Of a stretch of DNA of 64,000 nucleotides, positions 55,772 through 64,000 are shown piece by piece. Source of the stretch: Epithemia pelagica (taxonomy: Eukaryota; Bacillariophyta; Bacillariophyceae; Surirellales; Surirellaceae); assembly GCA_946965045.2 (NCBI GenBank), contig OX337229.1, positions 3,720,001-3,784,000 of the forward strand. The letters run 5' to 3'. Numbering within the stretch: the first letter of the stretch is position 1; the number at the start of each line of letters is the position of its first letter. The notes below the pieces were generated by a model, which worked only from the letters and a program-made list of their open reading frames with translations, did not search any database and was not told the DNA's origin. A program made the translations under genes and the position numbers.

Positions 55772-56820
55772 CCTCTCTACGGTTGCGACAGTTCCCTTCC
55801 TCCGAGCTGTTGTGCACGTTGTTGATATACTGGAGACTTCAGTTTCTGGCAGACCCGCCTCCCAAGAGGCCCTTGAATTCTTTTCTGCAGCTATATGCCG
55901 TGAAGCTCAATGAAGGACGTGATTTTAAGTGTCCTCGATAAGGGTGTGGAAGATTCATTCGAGTTCGAGGAGTACCTAGCTTAGTATGGTTAGTAGTACG
56001 ACTCTATGGAAGTGAATCAGATGCAGGGACTAGGAGTAGGAACTAAGAGCCTCGTTCAGTTTCAAATTTCTTTTGATATTGAAGCAGTACTTATAAGAAT
56101 GTAGCAGTTTGTCCCATCAACCATTTTCGGCCATGAGCACGAACGCAGACCATGTTGCGAGCAAAATTATTTCTTCCGGACGCGTTCAATGTCCATGTTT
56201 CAACTTCTGTAGACAAGCGAACCACACGATAAAAATCCTACACCAAACAAGTTGAGCATTTTTTTACTACGAGAATGGCGGATGGCGGCGGAAATAAACA
56301 AAAATAGGGACAAACCGCTCTCCTTTCTCCAAGTGTTCTGCCAAACCGTTTCAAGCTCAATTCACTGGACAAACCGCAATCCGTTCTCCACTGCCAAATC
56401 TTTTTTCTTCGCCTTCTTCCGGTTGTTGGTTGTTGTGGTTTTACGTTGAGCGCAGTTGAGCGCGAAGAGTGAAGAGTATCATTGGCATGTTTGAGTTCAT
56501 AGTAATTGTTCGACTCGGACCGTTTCGTACGTTTGGCACGATCGCTTGCATGCGAATCTTCTGTCCTAAGTAAAATAAGTCAAGCTGGCCGTCCTCGACA
56601 TCACCACAATTATTTCAACTGCTGGCACAAGGAGAAGCTATCCGTAATCCGACCAATACCGTTTCCGCCCCCGCTTTTTCCATATTCTAGAGGAAAAGTA
56701 TCAGAAGATGAGACTATTCCTTATTCGAAATTTGCCAACGAAGATGCTCCTAGAATAAAAAGAAAATAGATCGCTACATGGATAAAAATGGTAACAGTGC
56801 TACTTCAAGAAACAGAGGCT
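55772..56820. other. intergenic, no gene seen
   Basis: About 1 kb between convergent genes (the glycosyltransferase and the Cys-rich membrane protein). Short frames only (at most 87 codons), none with recognisable content. Confidence 0.4.
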
Positions 56821-58828
56821 TCAAGCGAAATGACCTCTCTTGTGGCTTTGGCTTCTGGAGAAGCTCTCGTGGTCTCCCCACGTATCGCGGTAGTAGGAAC
56901 TTCCTTCGCCAGACCGCATGGCCATGATTCCAGAGTTCGCACGTGAAATTCGTCCCGCCTCTGCCACCGCATTTGCTGAAGCGGAAACTGCTGCTCCACT
57001 GCTGAAAGGGGAATGAACGTTTCTGGGTGGTATCCAAACCTTGCGGTAGTACAGCTTCTTGGTCAAATAGCCCGCATAAACAGCCAAGCAAATAAACGTT
57101 CCTATCGAGAAAAAGAGCCCAAGTCGTTGGCCGGTGCCCAACCGATACGATCCGAACATGTGCGAGAAACCGCCTTTCCCTTGCAGATACACTACCCCAT
57201 ATTCATTATATGCTTGATCATGAATACTTTCAATAAATGAACAAACATTCTCTTCATTGTTTTCTTGGTTGATCTCATCATCCTGGTATGACGTGAAAGA
57301 GCGTCAGCGATTGGCTGATCTCACAAGTAAAAATTTCGGGGCTGTATCACTTACTGTGTACTCCAGTATGTTGGCCGCATAGAGGTTGCATTTCGCACTA
57401 TTCTGGTATAGGACAGTGCAGAGCGGGTATGTGAGGTCTTGGTCAGCCTTAAGAGCATCATCGGTGATTAAAGAGAACCCATCAGATGCTGAACACGAAA
57501 GACAAGTCTTGTCGTAGTAGCTCTGAAGCTCGCCATCATCAAAGTTCTGTCCCGTGAATTCGGATATGTCAACTTCGTCTCCAATAAAATCAGAGCAATA
57601 CTGGTCGGAATATATTCCAATCCCGATTGAGGAGCCATCAGAGCGGCAGTGTGGAGCAAGATAAACAGCGTTGTTGCCAACTGTGAATTTCGAGCATGAA
57701 AAGTAATTTTCGTAAAACGTTGCATTTGGATTGAAAGTTTTACATGCCGACCGGAAATTAGTGCAGACATTTTCAAATATGCATTTTCCAGTGTCCTCGT
57801 CTTCATACCATGCCTTGTCACCCTCGAAATCATCATCCTGGGAACAAGCGTGGTTAGATTCTTGAACTGATTGGATACATACCATTGTTTCGATCACTTA
57901 CTCCATAGCTGAAATTGTAGCCCTTTTCTCCGTAGTAGTAGCTCGCTGCCCCACCTCCTTGTTTGTAGTACGAATATCCGGTTTTTCTCTGTGTCATACC
58001 GAGATTTCGATTCCCACCGTCATCGTTCCAGTTCGGTTCCCCCCAATACCTATTAAAACCTGAAACATGTTGAGAGGGAAAACGTCAACTTCACACCACG
58101 AACTCAACAACATCCGTACCTGCCCAGTAGTCATCACCAAAGGCACTATTATCGTAGGCATCGGAGGCGTTTCCATACATCACAGCACCATCGTCGTCAT
58201 CTGCAGCTGCTTGGTCTTGGTCGTTATTTTCCGCGGGGTTGTAGTAGTCCAGTTGCATGCAGTGGTAACAAGTCTTGCAGTATCGACTGAACTGTTGAAA
58301 ATGGTATTCCGCCATAAGGCCAAGGTAATCCTCCATAGGAATCATGTATTCTCCGAAGTTGTAGTCGCATCCACGCTTATTGTAGGCAGAGCAGGAGTCA
58401 GCTTGACAGAGTCGAAAGGTAACGAATCGATCCATTCGGAGAGGTGATTCGTCGTCATTCATTGCCATGTAATCATCATATTTCTTAATATTTTGGCAGG
58501 CTGTATATTTGATGGCCATACTTTCCAGGTTCTCGACGACGTTCCAATCGTTTACATCCTCATATTTGAAATACTGCGCGTCGTTTTCAAGGCGACGATC
58601 ACCTGGAGACGTAACTCTCTGAGCAAGTTGAAGAATTCTTTCCATGAGCGATTTCCGTCGTGCCGCACGTTCTCTTTCTTCTTCTACCTCTCTCATGGCA
58701 CGAACGAAATCGTTCCGATAAGTCCGTTCTGAGCCAGATTTGACATCACTCTGTCCAAAGAACGCATTCGCTAGGCTACATCCTATCAAAGTCAAGGCCA
58801 TCACACTCGCACAAGCCCGTTTACGCAT
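56821..58828 (-). CDS. Cys-rich type I membrane protein, unknown function
   Basis: Four exons (58828-58120, 58059-57902, 57837-57355, 57282-56821) agree in phase and give 603 residues. A signal peptide (about 1-22, ending ANAFF) is followed by a large lumenal/extracellular region with many Cys residues (CxxC in YCKTCYHC, and SCSAYNKRGC, TCLSCSA) and acidic Asp-rich and Tyr/Gly-rich stretches. One transmembrane helix lies near the C-terminus (LGLFFSIGTFICLAVYAGYL), then a basic, Ser-rich cytosolic tail of about 75 residues. It resembles a surface or secretory-pathway receptor-like protein; no named domain is recognised. Confidence 0.8.
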
Positions 58829-59241
58829 CTTGTTCTGTAGAGATTTTCAAAGATATCAGATTGTTGGTTTAGTGGCGCTCCTATGCAAGCAAATGTATCA
58901 TAACGAGGACTGGATGCAATCCTTCAGTTCGGAGAGGCCCCAAAGCTTCAGATAACCCAATGCAAAAGAAGATGTTTGTTTGTTAAAATGCCGGCTTGGA
59001 TATCGTCGCCAGTTGCACGGCGGGCAGGCCAGGAACTACACGTGCAGGGCCGTAGAGTGTTAATTGGATTGATTTTTGGTCACACTGAGGCCGTGAACTG
59101 AAATAATCTGGATGAATAATTAGCTACTCAATATCATATACCTTGAGTTTTGAATAGGAAATAAGAGTCCGCTCAGAAAATTCGAATTTTTGTGCATCGT
59201 CTGCCGTCTGTCCTTCTACCACTTCCTTCTTGCAGCAGGGA
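58829..59241. other. divergent intergenic region, no gene seen
   Basis: About 410 bp between the divergent Cys-rich protein and TRM5 genes; must hold both promoters. No specific site identified. Confidence 0.4.
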
Positions 59242-60675
59242 ATGGGAATGGGACATGGGAGGAGGGCGAGAAAAAAAATCATAGGTTATCATATGGAGGG
59301 GCCAACAGACAAGGCAAAGGACGCGATCAGAGAGGTGGCCGATTTCCCAGATTTGTCTGTTTTCCGGTCTCGGATTGAGCGTCCTGCGGTGAGGGTACCT
59401 ATCCGGAAAACGGCAGACTTAAGGCGTCGACTAAAGACGAAGCTTCTACGAATACCCAAAACCAAGAATGTTTATGACGATCTGGATGATCCAAACGCCT
59501 TCCGGCTGTTGGTTCTCGAAGAGAAGAATGGCTTAATGGATCCACTTGTAGTGGAAGCTATCGAAGAATCTAGAACAGCGCAAGAAGGTTCACGAATAAC
59601 TTCAGTCAAGTCATACACGGTTGAAGTATCTTACGAGTCCCTTTCTGTCGAAGATGTACTAAAGGTGATATTGAAGTACAAGGTGGAAGAGATACCTTCG
59701 TCGTTTGAGGCCGTGGGTCACGTTGCACATGTCAACTTGAGACAAGATTGTCGGCCCTACAAATATTGGATAGGCAAAGTCATTTTGGACAAGAATAAAC
59801 CAAGGATCCGCACTGTTGTCAATAAACTTGGTACAATCAACAACGAATATCGAACATTTGGGATGGAGGTGATTGGCGGATATCAAGGAAAGAACTGGTC
59901 AATTGTGAGTGTCAAAGAAGAAAGGTGTTTGTTTCAGCTTGATTTTCAGAAAGTCTATTGGAACTCCCGACTTGCCGGAGAACACAAACGGCTGGTGCAA
60001 CGAATAATGGGAGAATCAAAAAGCAAGCCTGCATCTGAAACGGTTGTGGCTGATGTGATGGCCGGAGTCGGCCCATTTGCAGTGCCGTTAACCGCTGGTC
60101 ATACAAAGGTAATCGTTCATGCAAACGATCTCAATCCTGTATCGTACGAATATTTGAAAATCAACTGCACCAAAAACAAGTGTGGTGGTTTAGAGTTGTA
60201 CAATCAAGATGGACGAGCATTTGTACATGAGATAATGATGAAGCTGAAGAAAAAGGATATCAAGCAGGTATCTCATTTTATCATGAACTTACCCGCCAGT
60301 GCCCCAGAGTTCTTGGATGCGTTTCGAGGTTATCCCTTTGAACTGGACGATACTGACAACCAGACAGCTCTGAAATCAGTACATGCTCGCCCATGGGTTC
60401 ACACGTACTGCTTCGCTCCAAAAACTGCGCACAATCAGAACTATGGTTGTGCTGTTGATCGATGTACGAAAGCGTTGGGATGTAACCTAGACAGGAATCT
60501 AGATGAACTCGAAATCCGTGTGGTTCGTGACGTCTCTCCCAGCCAAAACATGATATGTGTGAGCTTCAAATTACCTGTTGAAGTCGCAGAACTACCCAAA
60601 GTTGCAGTCAACAAAGGCTTGGATGAGAATCACAACGAAGAGGTTATTCGCTCCTCTAAACGGCAGAAGCTGTAG
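59242..60675 (+). CDS. TRM5: tRNA (guanine37-N1)-methyltransferase TRM5
   Basis: One exon, 477 residues from the first ATG at 59242; ATG at 59293 is an alternative that would drop a basic 17-residue leader, which could be mitochondrial. The Rossmann SAM-binding motif DVMAGVGPFAVP begins at about residue 271, NDLNPVSYEYLKINC follows, and NLPASAPEFLDAF (about 349) is the TRM5 signature. Upstream FQKVYWNSRLAGEH is also family-typical. TRM5 methylates N1 of G37 beside the anticodon, preventing +1 frameshifting, and in the nucleus begins wybutosine synthesis for tRNA-Phe. Length is normal for eukaryotic TRM5. Confidence 0.96.
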   Translation: MGMGHGRRARKKIIGYHMEGPTDKAKDAIREVADFPDLSVFRSRIERPAVRVPIRKTADLRRRLKTKLLRIPKTKNVYDDLDDPNAFRLLVLEEKNGLMDPLVVEAIEESRTAQEGSRITSVKSYTVEVSYESLSVEDVLKVILKYKVEEIPSSFEAVGHVAHVNLRQDCRPYKYWIGKVILDKNKPRIRTVVNKLGTINNEYRTFGMEVIGGYQGKNWSIVSVKEERCLFQLDFQKVYWNSRLAGEHKRLVQRIMGESKSKPASETVVADVMAGVGPFAVPLTAGHTKVIVHANDLNPVSYEYLKINCTKNKCGGLELYNQDGRAFVHEIMMKLKKKDIKQVSHFIMNLPASAPEFLDAFRGYPFELDDTDNQTALKSVHARPWVHTYCFAPKTAHNQNYGCAVDRCTKALGCNLDRNLDELEIRVVRDVSPSQNMICVSFKLPVEVAELPKVAVNKGLDENHNEEVIRSSKRQKL

Positions 60676-60792
60676 CAATTTTCCGTACAACTTCCAATTG
60701 GGCGATCAAACTCAACCACAGCTCCGATTTCATCTTCCCAGGACCATGCTTCCCAAAGAGAAACAGTTCGCAGTTGTACGTGCAACGGCATT

Positions 60793-61998
60793 TTACGAAG
60801 ACATTTCATGTGGTAGCCATTCTTCAGGTGTGGGTTCCCGGTAACGTCCTTTAAAGCATGCGTGTCTGTTCTTTTGAAGGAAAACGAGTAACCCGGACAG
60901 AAGAGAGCACCGCATTTTTATATTCGACGTGTTCTCAAAGACCATTAAGGGTGGAAGACGAAGATAAAGTCTTAGTAAGAACTCGCATCCATATATTTCG
61001 GCCATTGATGTTTTCGATTGCGCTGCTTTTCGTTTCAAAAATTGATACTGCGGGCGTTCTTGCGGGTACAGCAAAATCTTTGGAAGAGCTGATTCAAATA
61101 ACTTGCACAATTCAGTGCAAAACTCTTCGGCATCACTCCTTGAAGGATAGATAGTTGTAGCGTCGGGCTCGTTTGCTCTGTTGTCTTCCTTTGAGTCTCC
61201 TTGAGACTGTTGGGTTTGAGCCACACTAGACGTGAATTGTTCGTGCCTCTTGCAGAAGTGGTTCAACGCATATTTTATTGAGACATCCGCTGGAAGCTCA
61301 TGAAGAAGGCGGGGTGGTGTACAGTTTGGTCGTTCTTCGGCGTTGGTAGAAGAGTGCATATCGTAGGTATAAGGCAATTCGTGTCCTCGTCTCGTTATAT
61401 GCCCTTTCTCGTCCAGCAAAACAATTTTCAGTGAGAGTGGAAGTATACACAAGTCCTCATAGACGGACAGAATTGATGTTGTGGCTGATCCATTCCCTCG
61501 ATTCGCGTTGCTATCATCTCGTTTTCGCTTGACACCGGCCTTGCTGTTGAAGCCCGATGACTCATTCGACGGAAGAATCATGTCCGATCCTTTTTTAATG
61601 CTTGAGGATCCCGTGCGACAAGAAACTTCCAAAAGATTGGAATCTTCAAGAGCCTTTCTATTGCTCTGCGACATTAACAGAACTCGATCCTCTCCAAGCC
61701 ATTTATCCCAACGAGAATTCCATCCATGATAATGAACTTTGTACTGCCATGCACAAGGATTTCCGGAACCATCCACTCGTCTGAAGGCACGGATTGTCGC
61801 CGGATAGTAAGTGCTATCCGTTGCCTCTTTGCCACCATCTTTGGCAAAAACACGATCATCGATTTCAAAACGCGGCTCTGTTGTCGGAGTGTCACCTAGG
61901 TTTTCCCTCTTGCTATAGTTCAGGCACGGTGAGCCTTCTGCACTCGGTGCTGCAGTAGGCGCACAACCCTTTGAAGTTTCTTCTGAAGAGCTCTCCAT
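60793..61998 (-). CDS. MRG15/EAF3-like chromodomain protein
   Basis: One exon, 401 residues, ATG at 61998. A Ser-rich N-terminus leads to a chromo-barrel domain at about 43-110 (DRVFAKDGG ... YKVHYHGWNSRWDKWL). A basic linker with KAGVKRKRDD follows, then the MRG domain (about 180-395) with LLYPQERPQY and GCEFLLRLYLRLPPLM. MRG15/Eaf3 proteins read H3K36 methylation and belong to the NuA4 acetyltransferase and Rpd3S deacetylase complexes. Stop is 117 bp from TRM5, tail-to-tail. Confidence 0.93.
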   Translation of the reverse strand: MESSSEETSKGCAPTAAPSAEGSPCLNYSKRENLGDTPTTEPRFEIDDRVFAKDGGKEATDSTYYPATIRAFRRVDGSGNPCAWQYKVHYHGWNSRWDKWLGEDRVLLMSQSNRKALEDSNLLEVSCRTGSSSIKKGSDMILPSNESSGFNSKAGVKRKRDDSNANRGNGSATTSILSVYEDLCILPLSLKIVLLDEKGHITRRGHELPYTYDMHSSTNAEERPNCTPPRLLHELPADVSIKYALNHFCKRHEQFTSSVAQTQQSQGDSKEDNRANEPDATTIYPSRSDAEEFCTELCKLFESALPKILLYPQERPQYQFLKRKAAQSKTSMAEIYGCEFLLRLYLRLPPLMVFENTSNIKMRCSLLSGLLVFLQKNRHACFKGRYREPTPEEWLPHEMSS

Positions 61999-62144
61999 AT
62001 TCTTCGCGACGGGAGACGGGATATCTTGTCCTGTGTTGTTGTGGTAGGAGTACTTTTTATTTTTGTTATGCGTTCTCCGTGGTCGCCATTGTGGAGGATA
62101 AACGCTTCCGCGACCGCAATAGATTTTGTGGGGTCATCCTACCT

Positions 62145-62235
62145 CCTAGCGGAAGCGTGAGTCGTGCTCGTGAATGAGAGTGGTTTAACTACACAGCATG
62201 AATCACGATCAACCTGGACTCATGCTTCCGCTAGG
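62145..62235. repeat. inverted repeat in the promoter between MRG and transporter genes
   Basis: CCTAGCGGAAGC (62145-62156) recurs as its exact reverse complement at 62224-62235, with further near-matches on both sides (about 20 of 24 bp). A partial third CGCTTCCG lies at about 62103. The arms are in the space between two divergent genes, so shared transcription-factor sites are as likely as a small mobile relic. Confidence 0.6.
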
Positions 62236-62373
62236 GGGTAAGGTCGTCCCTGTAGGATATTATTTTGTAGACGACCAGACCAATCGAATCGGAACTTTTT
62301 GGATTCTTCTTCGGCATTTCTTTTGGATCCATTTTCGTGGTCTGTTGCTCAGGAAGTCGCTGGAGTAACAAGG

Positions 62374-63950
62374 ATGCCGAAATACAATCATCACACAATG
62401 TTTATTTTCCTTCTAGTACTCCTGACCGTGGAAGTGGTGTTGTCATCTCATAGAGACAGCGTCGTGTTGTCCGCATCCGAGTTCCATCCATCAAAGTTGA
62501 CACATGTACCTACCCGGAAGCACCGAGTGGTCGGCGAGATTCCCTCACGAGATCTAAATGTACGAGGTGGAAACAAGGAATCCGATAAAACCCAGAAGAA
62601 TGAGGCTGCTACCAGTACAGAAGGAAGCACCTCAATGACGGCATCTGTTTTCAACTTGGTAAACAACGTGGCAGGAGCGGGGATACTGGCTCTATCGGCG
62701 GCGCAGGCAGCCGGAACTGGGTGGATTCCCTCAATAGCTATTTGTTCAGCTCTTGGAGCAATCTCTGCGAGAACCTTTGTCATGGTTGGAGAGTCATGCG
62801 ATATGCTAAACGAGAGAGATTTCAAGGTAACTTGGACAGCATCTCGGAGTATTGACTCTGTTCACGACAAGTTCTCATACTTCTATTCTGTTGTTCACGT
62901 TAGGGTTTATGGATGAGGACCGTGTCCAAGGAATCAGCATTCTTTGTTGATGCTATTGTAGCAATGCTGTGCTTGGCAGTCAGCATCATCTATTCAGGAA
63001 TCTTAGGGGATGTTTCCACGTTCTTGTTGGCGCAGACTGGCCTTCCTGAACGGTTCAACACTCGCAATTCGAATATTCTTATCACAACGATCTCTCTTCT
63101 CCTTCCAATGGGTGTCATTAAGGACCTCTCCGTTCTTGCGTTCACGTCTATTTTGGGATTTTGCGCTGTGATGTACACAGTTTTGCTAATTGTCGGCAGA
63201 GCTATTGATGGGACGTACAAAACCGGTACGGGTATGTTTGTCAAGGATGGAGTACTACTTCAAGCGATGCCTTCTTTTGAAAACCAGTCGCTATGGAACA
63301 TAGACTTTGCAAGCCTTGTGCTGACCTCGACTTTAGGACTTGCCTACATCTCCCACTATAATGCTCCCATCTTCTATCGGCAACTTGAAAATGCTTCGCC
63401 TCGCCGATTTGGTAAGCTGGTCTACTCCTCTTTCACTTTCCTCACATTTCTTTACGTTGTTACAATGGGCGCTGGATATAGTACATTTGGAGATAACTGT
63501 ATGGGCAACATCCTGCTGAACTATCATCCCAAGGACTTACTTGCCACTTTCGGACGAGTGGCGACTTGGTTCTCAATTCTTTTTGGTTTTCCTCTGGTCT
63601 CGGGAGGTGCCAGAGAGGGGCTGATTGGAGCTGCCACAAGCCTTGGTTACCCGCAGATTGGAGATGATCGATACAATTTTCCACTTGTTGTTGGCATTCT
63701 GACGTTTGTTTCAGTAATCGCATGTGCAGTGAAGGACGTGTCGTTTGTGGTTGGACTCGCTGGAGCATTGTTCGGATCCTTCATTGTGTACATTTGTCCA
63801 ACCATTATCTATGTGAAGACGGTTGAGTTGACGAGAGGCAATGCTTCAAAAGAGTACAAAAATGCGCGATGGAACTACGCTTTGGTTCCGTTTGGTATTT
63901 TTATCGGTGCATTAGGTGTTTACATGACAGTAAAAGAAGCATCTACTTAG
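62374..63950 (+). CDS. AAAP-family amino-acid transporter
   Basis: Exons 62374-62826 and 62904-63950 (77-nt phase-0 intron) give 499 residues. The N-terminus starts with a hydrophobic stretch (about 9-25), possibly a signal or targeting sequence, followed by a polar linker. The transporter core opens with SVFNLVNNVAGAGILALSAA, the first membrane helix of the AAAP/SLC38 family (usually NxxGxGILxLP), and about ten further hydrophobic segments follow (SILGFCAVMYTVLLIVG, LAYISHYNAPIFY, etc.). Such proteins exchange amino acids with protons or sodium; substrate and membrane are unknown. TAG at 63948-63950. Confidence 0.9.
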
Positions 63951-64000
63951 TAAAGAGATGGCTAAGGGCACAATGAAGGCGCCAGTTGTATTAGCGCCCG

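Overview
The window is nuclear DNA of a unicellular eukaryote, most likely a diatom (ochrophyte). The signs are compact genes with short GT-AG introns of about 60-105 nt, a protein whose N-terminus looks like a diatom plastid presequence (signal peptide followed by Phe), an HSP70 ending in the ER-retention signal DDEL, and a Copia retrotransposon of the type common in diatoms. A pennate diatom is my guess; I cannot name the species. Exon boundaries given here were read by eye from splice signals and checked for reading-phase agreement.

Left arm (1-34,000) is ordinary, gene-dense host DNA: the 3' end of an unknown gene; a coiled-coil protein with two KEN boxes; an UNC-93-like membrane transporter head-to-head with a 2060-residue BIG-type ARF-GEF (Sec7 domain); a membrane-anchored GH28-like protein; a membrane-anchored histidine-phosphatase-like protein head-to-head with a PDZ + CRAL-TRIO (Sec14) protein; a plastid-targeted one-TM protein; the ER chaperone BiP head-to-head with a CaMK-like protein kinase; a disordered protein with a conserved-looking C-terminus; a 15-exon CHD chromatin remodeller (two chromodomains plus SNF2 helicase); and a kinesin-light-chain-like TPR protein.

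Middle (34,000-54,600) is accessory DNA. A 4 kb low-complexity stretch is followed by a decayed tyrosine-recombinase gene of the Ndc10/Crypton type (catalytic R, HxxR and Y recognisable, GCR1_C-like C-terminus). Beside it lie three unfamiliar ORFs: an opposite-strand protein with one in-frame TAG, a small SH3/KOW-like plus coiled-coil protein, and an acidic protein ending in a canonical PCNA-interacting (PIP) box. I propose these four genes are one large tyrosine-recombinase mobile element with cargo. It was hit by a 473-bp MITE exactly between H and R of the HxxR motif, and by a recent 9065-bp Copia element (783-bp LTRs differing at about 4 sites, 5-bp target duplication GAAGT) that splits the small third ORF. 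The Copia element itself carries two in-frame TGA codons and a nested tandem triplication of its RNase H region.

Right arm (54,600-64,000) returns to host genes: a GT34-like glycosyltransferase, a Cys-rich type I membrane protein, the tRNA m1G37 methyltransferase TRM5, an MRG15/EAF3-like chromodomain protein and an AAAP-type amino-acid transporter. Two chromatin proteins (CHD, MRG), two ER/secretory-pathway factors (BiP, ARF-GEF) and several membrane proteins occur here, but I see no pathway-level clustering beyond shared head-to-head promoters.
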